Source: a virus. Taken from it: DNA of 64,000 bases. This document shows, piece after piece, positions 1 through 8,474 of the stretch. Under the pieces are notes generated by a model, which saw nothing but the letters and a program-made list of their open reading frames with translations, was not told the DNA's origin and made no database searches. A program made the translations under genes and the position numbers. The stretch covers positions 1 to 64,000 of the IMG/VR virus record IMGVR_UViG_3300025872_000037, one strand, 5' to 3'. Numbering within the stretch: position 1 is the stretch's first letter; each line of letters opens with the position of its first letter.

Positions 1-2
1 CT

Positions 3-785
3 GGAGCAAACAGCGTTGTTTATTTTGGTACAAAAGCCTACTATAAATTTACTAGCTCCGGAAACTTTACAATTACTCAAAAGGATAATGCAAATTTATC
101 ATTCGCCTATGACTTAGTTGGAGGCGGTACTAGTGGTGATAGCGGCCAAACTAGAGATAATTCATATGATGACGGATGCGGTGCTGATGGTGGAAATGCT
201 GGAGATGGAGGACCTGTATATAATTATAGCACCAATTTAGCAAATACAAATCTTAATCAGGCATATGCCGTATCAGTAGCCGCTGCGGGATATGGAAACC
301 ATACAACATATCGTAGTGACACGAGTAATTATGGCACATATGCATCCGGAGGTGGAACAAATGGTGGTGCTGGCTGCGGTGATTCTGGAGGAAATGGAAC
401 ATTAGGAGGATATAATACAATATTATCGATTGATTCTGCTGCTAACACAATTCTTGGATTACAAAAATATGTGTATGCCGGCGGCGGAGGAGGTGGAGGA
501 GGCGGATACGATGCTAATACAGGTGGAGGCAAAGCTGGTGGCAGCCGCGCTATGGGCGAAAGTGGATCTGGAGACGGTGGAAACGGTGGAAACGGTACGG
601 CTCAGGGAGGATATCACGGTGAAAATGCTGGTGGTGCTGGGGCGAATAGCGGAGGAGGCGGTGGAGGTGGCGGCGGTGGAGGTGGCTACTCAGTGTGGAC
701 GAATCCAAATTACACCTCATACGGAGGCGCCGGTGGATCTGGCGGGTCTGGTTTTGCGTGGTTCGTTTTGACATATTGCGAATAA
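3..785 (+). CDS. Glycine-rich tail fibre / adhesin, C-terminal part (5' end outside window)
   Basis: The frame is open from the window edge to a TAA, so only the C-terminal ~260 residues are present. The first ~45 residues look like an ordinary beta-rich segment. The rest is extremely glycine-rich, with runs of 4 to 10 Gly interrupted by Asn, Ser, Asp, Ala and Tyr. This composition is known from polyglycine-II sandwich tips of T4-like receptor-binding adhesins (gp38 of phage S16) and from other glycine-rich marine-phage fibres. The inferred role is receptor binding at the fibre tip. Two other frames over the same repeats are open by composition and are shadows. Base composition is more AT-rich than the structural genes downstream, fitting a frequently exchanged host-range gene. 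The exact fibre type cannot be told from this fragment. Confidence 0.75.
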   Translation, partial: GANSVVYFGTKAYYKFTSSGNFTITQKDNANLSFAYDLVGGGTSGDSGQTRDNSYDDGCGADGGNAGDGGPVYNYSTNLANTNLNQAYAVSVAAAGYGNHTTYRSDTSNYGTYASGGGTNGGAGCGDSGGNGTLGGYNTILSIDSAANTILGLQKYVYAGGGGGGGGGYDANTGGGKAGGSRAMGESGSGDGGNGGNGTAQGGYHGENAGGAGANSGGGGGGGGGGGGYSVWTNPNYTSYGGAGGSGGSGFAWFVLTYCE

Positions 786-790
786 TTACT

Positions 791-1327
791 ATGGCTCATT
801 TTGCAAAAATAGAAAAAATAGAAAATAGCGAAAATAACTTATTTAAAGTTATTTCTGTTATTGTTGTTCCAGACGACCAGGAACATAGAGGAGCTGAATT
901 CATTAATACGGATCTCAATATTGATGGTACCTGGATACAATGCAGTTTTAACACAAAAGCTGGTCGCCATTTGGCTGGGAAAACTCCATTTAGGAAAAAT
1001 TATCCACTCCCAGGATGGTTATATGATTCTTCTAAAGATGCTTTTATCCCACCAAAACCACAGAAAAATTCAAGTTTTATATTAGATGAAGATATGTGTA
1101 TCTGGATACCTCCAGTTCCATACCCGCTAGACCGATATTACTATACGTGGAATGAACAAAAATTACAGTGGGAAAAATCACCGAAAGCAATTGCTTTTCC
1201 AGAAAGCTGGGTATGGGATAAGTATGAATTTCGATGGAATCCTCCAGTTCCGTATCCGAGCGATGGTAAAAAATATTATTGGAATGAATCAATTATAAAC
1301 TGGAGTTTAGTTGAATCTAATGCTTGA
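791..1327 (+). CDS. Conserved phage protein next to the fibre gene, repeated W-x-PPVPYP motif
   Basis: A 178-residue protein; the ATG at 791 follows the fibre stop by 5 nt. It starts with a short beta-rich segment (MAHFAKIE...), has a GTWIQ segment in the middle, and then two copies of a tryptophan-proline motif (WIPPVPYP and WNPPVPYP), each followed by a Tyr/Trp-rich YYTWNE or YYWNES stretch. Proteins of this type, with a GTWIQ segment and repeated W-PPVPYP blocks, are familiar beside tail-fibre genes of marine T4-like phages. They may be structural or fibre-associated, but no function is established. The gene is distinctly AT-rich compared with gp13 onward, so it travels with the fibre cassette. 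Confidence 0.7.
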   Translation: MAHFAKIEKIENSENNLFKVISVIVVPDDQEHRGAEFINTDLNIDGTWIQCSFNTKAGRHLAGKTPFRKNYPLPGWLYDSSKDAFIPPKPQKNSSFILDEDMCIWIPPVPYPLDRYYYTWNEQKLQWEKSPKAIAFPESWVWDKYEFRWNPPVPYPSDGKKYYWNESIINWSLVESNA

Positions 1328-1547
1328 GAAAATAAAATATTCATCAACAACTGTCGCTGACGTAATATCAACTGCTGTAATTCAAAATAGACTTCTTTTA
1401 GAAGAACCAGAATTTGCTTCTAGAATTAAAACCTGTAAAAATTGTGAATTTTTCATTCCAGAAACTAGTCGATGTTCTAAATGTGGGTGTTTCATGCAGA
1501 TAAAGGCAAAACTTATTGCTGCAAAATGCCCACTCGATAAGTGGTAA
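1320..1547 (+). CDS. Small Cys4 zinc-ribbon protein
   Basis: A 75-residue protein from the ATG at 1320, overlapping the previous gene by 8 nt. The C-terminal half carries CKNC, then CSKCGCF, then KCPLDKW, a likely zinc-binding cysteine cluster. Small proteins ending in this CxxC...CxxCGC...KCPxxKW pattern recur in T4-like marine phages near tail genes, without known function. A TTG nine bases upstream in frame is a possible alternative start, but ATG is preferred. The gene is AT-rich and marks the end of the compositionally distinct patch; G+C rises abruptly at gp13. Confidence 0.65.
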   Translation: MLEKIKYSSTTVADVISTAVIQNRLLLEEPEFASRIKTCKNCEFFIPETSRCSKCGCFMQIKAKLIAAKCPLDKW

Positions 1548-1556
1548 CATAAAAAC

Positions 1557-2306
1557 ATGGCCTCACCCAATTCCAGACAAACACTCATCGATTACTGCCT
1601 ACGCTCACTCGGACAGCCCGTGATCGAGATCAACATCGATGACGATCAGGTGTCAGACCGCGTGGACGAGGCCATTCAGTTTTACCGCGAGTATCATTCA
1701 GATGCAATCATTCGCCACTATCGAAAGCATCAGCTGACTCAGCAGAACATCACTGACGGATACATTGACATTCCTGATCAGCTACTGTTTGTCTCTCGTA
1801 TCTTTCCCCTGGCAAACAATACCGTATCCTCCTCGGGTATGTGGTCTGCGCGCTATCAGATGCACCTGAATGACGTCTATGACCTTCAGTATGCCGGCGC
1901 TCTGGTCAACTATGAGATGACACGCCAGTTCCTGGAGATGCTGGATATGCAGCTCAACGGCGTTCCACCAGTACGATTTAACCGCCACATGAATCGCCTG
2001 TATATAGATCTTGATTGGGGATATCGTGCCGCGGCGGGAGAATACATTATGGTCGATGCGTACTCTGCGATCGATCCAGAAACATACACCGATATCTACA
2101 ACGATATGTTCCTGAAGAAGTACACCACGGCTCTCATCAAGCGTCAGTGGGGTATCAACCTGAAGAAGTTTGAGGGCATCCAGCTTCCAGGTGGAGTCAC
2201 GATGAACGGGCAGCAAATTTACCAGGAGGCGATCGAAGAGATCAAACAGCTTGAGGACGAGATGGAGTTGAAGTACGAGAAGCCGGTAGACTTCTTCGTG
2301 GGATAA
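1557..2306 (+). CDS. 13: gp13-like neck protein
   Basis: 249 residues; gp13 of T4 is somewhat longer. In T4, gp13 and gp14 form the neck that closes the filled head and offers the joining surface for the tail. The assignment rests on the N-terminal pattern (short leader, then a conserved SLGQPVIEINIDDDQ block with DRVDEAIQFYREYH), which is typical of this family, and on position: first gene of the invariant order 13-14-15-16-17-18-19-20. It is followed after 3 nt by gp14. Expected to be expressed late and translated with its neighbours. Confidence 0.88.
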   Translation: MASPNSRQTLIDYCLRSLGQPVIEINIDDDQVSDRVDEAIQFYREYHSDAIIRHYRKHQLTQQNITDGYIDIPDQLLFVSRIFPLANNTVSSSGMWSARYQMHLNDVYDLQYAGALVNYEMTRQFLEMLDMQLNGVPPVRFNRHMNRLYIDLDWGYRAAAGEYIMVDAYSAIDPETYTDIYNDMFLKKYTTALIKRQWGINLKKFEGIQLPGGVTMNGQQIYQEAIEEIKQLEDEMELKYEKPVDFFVG

Positions 2307-2309
2307 TCC

Positions 2310-3263
2310 ATGGCTCGCAACGTTTATTTCTCTCAGAACGTCAGGTCCGAGCAGAACCTCTACGAGGATCTGATCGTAGAGTCGTTGAAGATTTACGGGC
2401 AGGACTGCTACTATCTGCCGCGTAATATGATTTCTCGTGACATGATTCTGAACGAGGCCGTCGAATCAAAGTTCGATGATGCCTATATGGTTGAGATGTA
2501 CCTCGAGAACGTGGATGGTTTTGAGGGAGATGGAGCTCTCATGACGAAGTTTGGTCTGGAGATTCGTGACCAGGCAACATTCGTGGTTGCCAAGCGTACC
2601 TGGGACAAACTCGTCGGAATCTGGAACAATGGCATCATCTCAACCCGCCCGGCTGAAGGTGACCTGATCTATCTACCTCTCTCAAAGAGCTTCATGGAGA
2701 TTAAGTTTGTAGATCATCAGTCTCCATTCTATCAACTCTCGAAGTTCCCTGTGTACAAGCTACGTTGCGAGCTCTTTGAGTACTCCAACGAGGAAGTCAA
2801 TACTGGAATTCCTGAACTTGATAGACTTGAACAGAAGTTTAGCACCGAATACTTCTTTGAGATTTCTGGTACCGGTCCATTGTTCACGATCGGAGAGGAT
2901 GTCAAGCAGGTTCTGGTTCCAGCCGCTGGCGGAAATCCTGCACAGGAAATCTATGGAAAGATCTTAAAGATCGACAAAGAATCACCGACCGCGGCATATA
3001 AGATCGCCATCGGCGGAATCTCTACCAATACTGGAGAATTTGCCAAGTTCCGTGTCACGACGGGAGCGACGGACAAGTTGATCGGACTCACTTCGGGTGC
3101 ACAGTGGAATATCACTGTGGCCTATGAGATCGATAATACTCAGACCAACCTGACATTCGTAAACAACGCACAGGGAGCACAAAACCGAGCAATGGAAGTG
3201 ACAGCGGACACGATCATCGACTTCACGGAGAGCAATCCATTCGGAGACCCATCAAATGTTTAG
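2310..3263 (+). CDS. 14: gp14-like neck protein
   Basis: 317 residues, slightly longer than T4 gp14. The N-terminal block (ARNVYFSQ... EQNLYEDLIVESLKIYGQD) is characteristic of gp14 proteins of T4-like phages. It forms the head-tail neck with gp13. The stop overlaps the start of gp15 by 8 nt, which suggests translational coupling. A C-terminal beta-rich segment with NTGEFAKF and TGATDKL stretches seems to be the extra length relative to T4. Confidence 0.88.
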   Translation: MARNVYFSQNVRSEQNLYEDLIVESLKIYGQDCYYLPRNMISRDMILNEAVESKFDDAYMVEMYLENVDGFEGDGALMTKFGLEIRDQATFVVAKRTWDKLVGIWNNGIISTRPAEGDLIYLPLSKSFMEIKFVDHQSPFYQLSKFPVYKLRCELFEYSNEEVNTGIPELDRLEQKFSTEYFFEISGTGPLFTIGEDVKQVLVPAAGGNPAQEIYGKILKIDKESPTAAYKIAIGGISTNTGEFAKFRVTTGATDKLIGLTSGAQWNITVAYEIDNTQTNLTFVNNAQGAQNRAMEVTADTIIDFTESNPFGDPSNV

Positions 3264-3999
3264 TGGACACTACTATCACGCCACGATTCGCAAGATGGTG
3301 TCCGTCTTCGGGACGCTCTTCAATAACATTTCCGTGGTTCGCAAAGATGCTACAGGAAAGGTCGTGAACATCACACGGGTTCCTCTGGCCTACGGACCAA
3401 AGCAGAAGTTCCTGGCACGTCTAGATGAACAGCCCGGCCTAGATGATGCTAAAGTTGCTATGAAGCTGCCGCGCATGTCGTTTGAGATCGTCACCTTAAC
3501 CTACGATGCGACCACAAAGATCAATCGTAACAACACATTGACATTTTCGGCGTCTGATCCTGCCAGCCGTAAGGTCATTCGTACTTATGCCCCATACCGC
3601 ATGGGCCTGCAGCTTTCCATCATGGCGAAGAATCAGGATGATGCTCTGCAAGTTCTCGAGCAGATCCTTCCTCACTTTCAGCCGGAGTATACTGTCACCA
3701 TCAAAGATCTGGACGAGCTCAACCTCAAGACCGATGTTCCATTCGTTCTCACCGGTGTACAGATGAATGAGGACTATGAGGGCGACTTCGTTCAGCGCCG
3801 GGCGATCATCTATACTCTGGACTTTGAGACGCGCCTGAGATTCTATGGCCAGGTCAATGATAAGGAAGTCATTCAAAACGTTCTGGTCGATTTTCGTAAT
3901 CCCACGACTCTTGACGGAATGGAACGCCTGGACATCGAGCAGTTGACTCCGACTGGTACGATCACGACTCAGATTATTCCGTTCACGGACTTTAACTAA
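3256..3999 (+). CDS. 15: gp15-like tail sheath terminator / stabiliser
   Basis: 247 residues. In T4, gp15 forms a hexameric ring that caps the tail tube and sheath and joins them to the neck. The N-terminus (FSGHYYHATIRKMVSVFGTLFNNISV) is the family signature: the tail terminator begins by naming its own Tyr/His-rich strand and an FGTLFNN turn. It starts inside the end of gp14 and lies 18 nt before gp16. Length and order match gp15 of other T4-superfamily phages. Confidence 0.9.
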   Translation: MFSGHYYHATIRKMVSVFGTLFNNISVVRKDATGKVVNITRVPLAYGPKQKFLARLDEQPGLDDAKVAMKLPRMSFEIVTLTYDATTKINRNNTLTFSASDPASRKVIRTYAPYRMGLQLSIMAKNQDDALQVLEQILPHFQPEYTVTIKDLDELNLKTDVPFVLTGVQMNEDYEGDFVQRRAIIYTLDFETRLRFYGQVNDKEVIQNVLVDFRNPTTLDGMERLDIEQLTPTGTITTQIIPFTDFN

Positions 4000-4017
4000 T
4001 CCTCTGACCTCTATATC

Positions 4018-4452
4018 ATGGACAAATCAAAAGAGATGATAAAGAGACTGGAGGAGAACCTACCAGAGGTTCCTGTTCCCCCGTCTGACCATGTTCAGGA
4101 CGACTACGAGTTCTCTCGAGAGACGTATCGTAACCTGGTCAGTAAGTCGAACGAGGCGATCGAACAGATGTTGAGTCTGGCCATGCAGTCAGAGCATCCG
4201 CGTGCCTTTGAGGTACTCAGTAACATGCTGAAGAACACATCAGACATGACTGACAAGCTGATGGCGTTGCAGAAGGCCAAGAAAGATATACAGAAGAAAG
4301 ACGAAAAAGTACAATCAGAAAAACCGTCTCTGACTCAGAATAACTTGTTTCTGGGTTCCACTACGGATCTTCAGAAGCACCTCATCTCTCAGCTAAAGGA
4401 ACAAAATGTCGCCGCCGCAGAACAACCAAGGGATGTTCGTCAAGAACGCTGA
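4018..4452 (+). CDS. 16: gp16-like small terminase subunit
   Basis: 144 residues, mostly predicted helix and highly charged, with a central helical pair (RETYRNLVSKSNEAIEQML... DMTDKLMALQKAKKDIQKK) as in T4 gp16. The small terminase recognises DNA and stimulates the gp17 packaging motor. Its 3' end overlaps the gp17 start by 47 nt in another frame, an arrangement also known in T4 16/17. The C-terminal tail is low complexity. Identified mainly by context and helical character rather than by a sharp motif. Confidence 0.85.
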   Translation: MDKSKEMIKRLEENLPEVPVPPSDHVQDDYEFSRETYRNLVSKSNEAIEQMLSLAMQSEHPRAFEVLSNMLKNTSDMTDKLMALQKAKKDIQKKDEKVQSEKPSLTQNNLFLGSTTDLQKHLISQLKEQNVAAAEQPRDVRQER

Positions 4453-6031
4453 ACTTGGGTATCTAGGCAACCCGAGCGTCAAGCGAGACGGAGTCCAGCA
4501 GAAATTCACCGAGATCGAGGTCTCGGAATACCTGAAGTGTATGAAGGATCCGGAGTATTTTGCCCGGACCTACGTGAAAGTGATTTCTCTGGACCGAGGC
4601 CTGGTGGCGTTTGAGCCGTATCCCTATCAGGGAAAGATGTTCGAGCATTTTAACACTCACCGATTCTCCATCGTTCTGGCCTGCCGTCAGTCAGGTAAGT
4701 CGATCTCATCGGTCATCTACCTGCTCTGGTTTGCACTCTTCCAGCCCGACAAGACGATCGCGATCCTGGCCAATAAAGCGGCCACCGCCCGAGAGATGCT
4801 GGCGCGCGTAACCCTGGCGCTGGAGAATCTACCGTTCTTCCTGCAACCCGGTTGCCGAGCTCTCAACAAGGGATCCATCGAGTTCTCGAATAACTCTCGA
4901 ATCATTGCGGCCGCCACGTCCGGCAGTTCGATCCGCGGTCTCTCGGTCAACCTGTTGTTCATGGACGAGTTTGCCTTCGTCGAGAATGCCACGACTTTCT
5001 ATACCTCGACCTATCCCGTCGTTTCATCGGGTAAGACCTCTCGAGTCATCATCACATCGACGGCCAATGGCGTCGGCAACCAGTTTCATAAGATCTGGGA
5101 GGGAGCCGTTCAGGGCATCAATGAGTTCAAGCCATTCCGAGTCGACTGGTGGGATGTACCGGGTCGAGACGAGGAATGGAAGCGCCAGACGGTGGCCAAT
5201 ACCTCTGAGCTGCAGTTCCAGCAAGAGTTCGGAAATTCGTTTCATGGTACCGGAAACACACTGATCAATGCCGAGACCTTGCTATCACTCAAGGCCGAGA
5301 ATCCAATCTATACACAGAATGGGGTCAAGGTGTATGAGAAACCGATATCAGATCACAACTACGTGATGGCGGTTGATGTGGCCAAGGGACGCAACCAGGA
5401 CTTCTCTACCTTCTCTATCGTTGACGTGACTGCCCGCCCATTCAAGGTTGTGGCCACCTATCGTGATGCCCTTGTGTCTCCACTCATTTTCCCTGATACG
5501 ATCTACAAGTATGCTAAGACCTACAATAAGGCATACATCATCGTGGAGAGCAACGACCAGGGATCGGTGGTGTGCAATGGCCTGTATTACGACCTAGAAT
5601 ACGAGAATATGTTCGTGGAGTCGGCGGTCAAGAACGGATCGATCGGTCTGACCACCACCAAGAAGACGAAGCGGATCGGTTGTTCCAATCTGAAGGATCT
5701 GATCGAGGGAAAGAAGCTGATCATTCCGGATGCCGATACGATCCAGGAGCTCAGTACATTTGAGGCGGTCGGATCATCCTATGAGGCCGCCGAGGGTAAT
5801 CACGACGATACGGTCATGGCACTCGTGGTATTTGCCTGGTTCGTGGCGACCGACATCTTCGTGAACATGTCGAGCATGGATATCCGCGACATGTTATACA
5901 ATGAGAGATTGCGCCTGGTGGAGGAAGATGTGGCTCCTGTGGGAATACTCGGGAATCTTGAGAAAAATACCGAGGATGAAGGCCGATTCGTTGACTCGGA
6001 TGGAAACGTTTGGGAAAGTTCGACCTATTAG
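4406..6031 (+). CDS. 17: gp17 large terminase (packaging ATPase and nuclease)
   Basis: 541 residues. The ATPase domain shows Walker A ACRQSGKS near residues 92-99, Walker B LLFMDEFAF, and a coupling motif ITSTANG. The C-terminal RNase H-like nuclease shows the three acidic motifs: DVAKGRNQDFSTF, IVESNDQG and NHDDTVMAL. It packages concatemeric DNA into proheads through the portal gp20 and cuts the end. The ATG at 4406 lies inside gp16. The protein is shorter than T4 gp17 (610 residues), mainly at the N-terminus. Confidence 0.97.
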   Translation: MSPPQNNQGMFVKNAELGYLGNPSVKRDGVQQKFTEIEVSEYLKCMKDPEYFARTYVKVISLDRGLVAFEPYPYQGKMFEHFNTHRFSIVLACRQSGKSISSVIYLLWFALFQPDKTIAILANKAATAREMLARVTLALENLPFFLQPGCRALNKGSIEFSNNSRIIAAATSGSSIRGLSVNLLFMDEFAFVENATTFYTSTYPVVSSGKTSRVIITSTANGVGNQFHKIWEGAVQGINEFKPFRVDWWDVPGRDEEWKRQTVANTSELQFQQEFGNSFHGTGNTLINAETLLSLKAENPIYTQNGVKVYEKPISDHNYVMAVDVAKGRNQDFSTFSIVDVTARPFKVVATYRDALVSPLIFPDTIYKYAKTYNKAYIIVESNDQGSVVCNGLYYDLEYENMFVESAVKNGSIGLTTTKKTKRIGCSNLKDLIEGKKLIIPDADTIQELSTFEAVGSSYEAAEGNHDDTVMALVVFAWFVATDIFVNMSSMDIRDMLYNERLRLVEEDVAPVGILGNLEKNTEDEGRFVDSDGNVWESSTY

Positions 6032-6047
6032 CCCAAAAACAGCTATT

Positions 6048-6055
6048 TATAAATA
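6048..6055 (+). promoter_or_regulatory. T4-type late promoter before gp18
   Basis: A perfect TATAAATA box in the 87-bp gap between gp17 and gp18, 63 nt before the ATG of gp18. T4 late promoters of this sequence are read by RNA polymerase carrying gp55, gp33 and the gp45 clamp. A separate promoter fits the high amount of sheath and tube protein needed. Confidence 0.85.
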
Positions 6056-6118
6056 AAGGCAGCGAATATCCGTATTATGTTTCACATCAAACCCTAACTT
6101 TGAGCATCCTAAAAACTC

Positions 6119-7828
6119 ATGGCATTCCAAGTATCACCCGGAGTTCAAGTCAACGAAATTGACTTGACCAATGTCGTTCCGGCTGTGTCCACCTCAATTG
6201 GTGGATTCACCGGAGCTTTCAACTGGGGTCCTGCCGAAGAGATCCGTACGGTCAGCAGCGAGAAGGAACTCGCCGAGACTTTCGGAACTCCAAACGACAC
6301 GACCGCAAAATCATTTTTCACCGCTGCTTCATTCCTGAAGTATGCCAACGCCCTCAAGGTCGTTCGTGTTGTTCATTCAACTGCACGTAATGCTACCTCG
6401 GGATCCGGTGGTAACTCAGGACTGCTGATCAAAAATCGCGAGGAATACGATAATTCGTATGCCGGCGGTTCAGCCAACGTCGGCGCTTTCGGCGCTCGTT
6501 GCCCAGGAGTTTTAGGAAATTCACTCAAGGTTGAGGTTTGCTCTAGCTCGACAGCATTCACTGGCTGGACATTCGCTGGTGAGTTCGATGGAGCCCCAGG
6601 AACAAGTTTATACGCCGCAAAGTACGGTTCATCTAATGATGAACTGCACATCGTGGTCATCGACGAAGATGGTCTGATCAGCGGAACGAAGGGCACGGTT
6701 CTTGAGAAGTTTGCATATGCTTCTCAAGGATCTGACGCAGTGAAGGATGACGGCACTTCTAACTACTATAAGAACGTCATCAACGCCAACTCAAAGTACA
6801 TCTACTGGCTCGACCTGTTCGACGCGGTTGACGGCGCTGGAACAACCCTTCAGAATTCAGGCGAAGCTGCGAGCGGCGGCATCGCATATGATACGGAGAC
6901 AATAATTCTTCCATTCTCTCTATCTGGAGGTGTGGATGGTACTGCAGCCGGTGCAGCCGAGATCTCGACCGGTATCGACCTCTTCGCTGATGCCGAAACA
7001 GTTGATGTGAATCTGCTGTTCTCGGTCAACGATGCAAATGGTGTTAATACCATTGCAGCAAAGCTGATCTCGATCGCTAATGCCCGTAAGGATGTTGTGG
7101 CCTTCGTTTCTCCTCCAACTGAGGATAGCGTCGGAACCGCCACGCCAACGACCGATGTCAAGGCCTGGGCTGATACGCTGACCTCGACCTCCTATGCTGT
7201 TGTTGACAGTACAGCGCTGAAGATCTACGACAAGTACAATGACGTCTATCGCTGGATCCCAGCCGCCGGACATGTCGCCGGTCTCTGTGCATACACAGAT
7301 AACGTTGCCGATGCCTGGTTCTCACCTGCCGGATTCAATCGTGGCCAGCTCCTCGGAGTCACCAAGATTGCATTCAATCCAAAGCAGGCGGATCGCGATA
7401 CGCTCTACAAGGCACGTATCAATCCGATCGTGAGCTTCCCTGGCCAGGGCACAGTTCTCTACGGAGACAAGACCGCCCTCGCCAAGCCATCGGCCTTCGA
7501 TCGCATCAACGTCCGTCGTCTCTTCATCACCTTGGAGAAGTCAATCTCCACAGCGGCTAAGTTCCAGCTCTTCGAGCTGAACGACGAATTCACCCGCGCA
7601 ATGTTCCGCAACATGGTCGAGCCATTCCTGCGTGACGTTCAGGGCCGTCGTGGTATCACCGACTTCAAGGTCGTCTGTGACGAGACCAACAATACTGGTG
7701 ATGTTATCGACCGCAATGAGTTCCGTGCTGACATCTACATCAAGCCAGCCCGTTCAATCAACTTCATCACTCTGAACTTTATCGCCACTCGCACTGGCGT
7801 TGAGTTCTCCGAGCTGACTGGAAGCTAA
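6119..7828 (+). CDS. 18: gp18 tail sheath protein
   Basis: 569 residues. The N-terminus (AFQVSPGVQVNEIDLTN, then SIGGFTGAFNWGP) and the C-terminal block (FNRGQLLG... ILYKARINPI-like segment, FVVEPFLR-like MVEPFLRDVQGRRGI, ending in FIATRTGVEFSEL) are diagnostic of contractile sheath proteins. The sheath surrounds the gp19 tube and contracts to drive it through the cell envelope. It is about 90 residues shorter than T4 gp18, in the variable outer domains. Transcribed from the late promoter 63 nt upstream, followed by gp19 after 27 nt. Confidence 0.97.
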   Translation: MAFQVSPGVQVNEIDLTNVVPAVSTSIGGFTGAFNWGPAEEIRTVSSEKELAETFGTPNDTTAKSFFTAASFLKYANALKVVRVVHSTARNATSGSGGNSGLLIKNREEYDNSYAGGSANVGAFGARCPGVLGNSLKVEVCSSSTAFTGWTFAGEFDGAPGTSLYAAKYGSSNDELHIVVIDEDGLISGTKGTVLEKFAYASQGSDAVKDDGTSNYYKNVINANSKYIYWLDLFDAVDGAGTTLQNSGEAASGGIAYDTETIILPFSLSGGVDGTAAGAAEISTGIDLFADAETVDVNLLFSVNDANGVNTIAAKLISIANARKDVVAFVSPPTEDSVGTATPTTDVKAWADTLTSTSYAVVDSTALKIYDKYNDVYRWIPAAGHVAGLCAYTDNVADAWFSPAGFNRGQLLGVTKIAFNPKQADRDTLYKARINPIVSFPGQGTVLYGDKTALAKPSAFDRINVRRLFITLEKSISTAAKFQLFELNDEFTRAMFRNMVEPFLRDVQGRRGITDFKVVCDETNNTGDVIDRNEFRADIYIKPARSINFITLNFIATRTGVEFSELTGS

Positions 7829-7855
7829 ACCATCAACTAAAGGAGAACACTTACA

Positions 7856-8383
7856 ATGGCTAATCTAGGAATCAATGATTTCAAGGCAAAGCTAGTCGGT
7901 GGTGGAGCACGCAATAACCTGTTCAAGGTTACCGCGAACTTCCCTGCCTATGCTGCCGGAAATGTTGAGCTTGCGTCCTTCCTCATCAAGTCCGCAGCTC
8001 TTCCATCATCACTCATCGCTCCGATCACGATCCCATTCCGTGGTCGTCAGATTCAAATCGCGGGAGATCGCGTGTTTGAACCATGGGGCGTCACAGTCAT
8101 CAATGACACGGGATTCGAGCTCCGCAATTCCTTCGAGCGCTGGATGAACGGTATCAACCAGCATGCAGCAAACACCGGTCTGACAAATCCTTCGGATTAT
8201 ATGGCTGACCTGGCTGTTGAGCAGCTCAATAAGGACGGCACCGTACTGAAGAAGTACGACTTCCGCGGATGCTGGGTCTCAAACGTCTCCGCAATCGATC
8301 TGAGCTACGACTCAGAGAACACGATCGAGGAGTTCGGTGTCGAGTTCCAGGTCACCTACTGGGAATCAAATACGACTACTTAA
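7856..8383 (+). CDS. 19: gp19 tail tube protein
   Basis: 175 residues, close to the 163 of T4 gp19. It shows the tube-protein pattern: N-terminal NNLFKV strand, SFLIKSAALPSS segment, PFRGRQIQIAGDR strand pair, then the FELRNSFERWMNGINQH helix. It polymerises into the inner tube through which DNA passes. A strong AAAGGAG ribosome-binding site lies 11 nt before the ATG. Read with gp18 from the same late promoter; the transcript probably ends at the hairpin at 8410-8445. Confidence 0.97.
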   Translation: MANLGINDFKAKLVGGGARNNLFKVTANFPAYAAGNVELASFLIKSAALPSSLIAPITIPFRGRQIQIAGDRVFEPWGVTVINDTGFELRNSFERWMNGINQHAANTGLTNPSDYMADLAVEQLNKDGTVLKKYDFRGCWVSNVSAIDLSYDSENTIEEFGVEFQVTYWESNTTT

Positions 8384-8398
8384 TGGTAGTTTTTCCTC

Positions 8399-8406
8399 AA
8401 TAAATA
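8399..8406 (+). promoter_or_regulatory. Late promoter-like box (AATAAATA) before gp20
   Basis: Seven of eight bases match TATAAATA, 68 nt before the gp20 ATG. It sits immediately before a strong hairpin terminator, so a transcript starting here would run straight into the stem; this lowers confidence that it drives gp20 efficiently. Confidence 0.5.
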
Positions 8407-8409
8407 ATT

Positions 8410-8445
8410 GGCGTGGGGGTGTTTTTGGCCCCCACGCCTTTATTC
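8410..8445 (+). terminator. Rho-independent terminator after gp19
   Basis: A perfect 10-bp stem (GGCGTGGGGG at 8410-8419 with CCCCCACGCC at 8429-8438) and a 9-nt loop, followed by TTTATT. It ends the gp18-gp19 transcript. Confidence 0.9.
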
Positions 8446-8474
8446 GTTAAGAAACCCCCACAAAACATCTCGTC

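Noticed and set aside
471-785. CRISPR-like or tandem DNA repeat array in the glycine-rich region
   Set aside because: The repetition is GGN codon composition of a protein, with no constant repeat unit or spacers.
695-790. Upstream extension of the gene at 791 in the same frame
   Set aside because: It would overlap the glycine-rich fibre gene and lacks conservation-like sequence; the ATG at 791 directly after the fibre stop is better.
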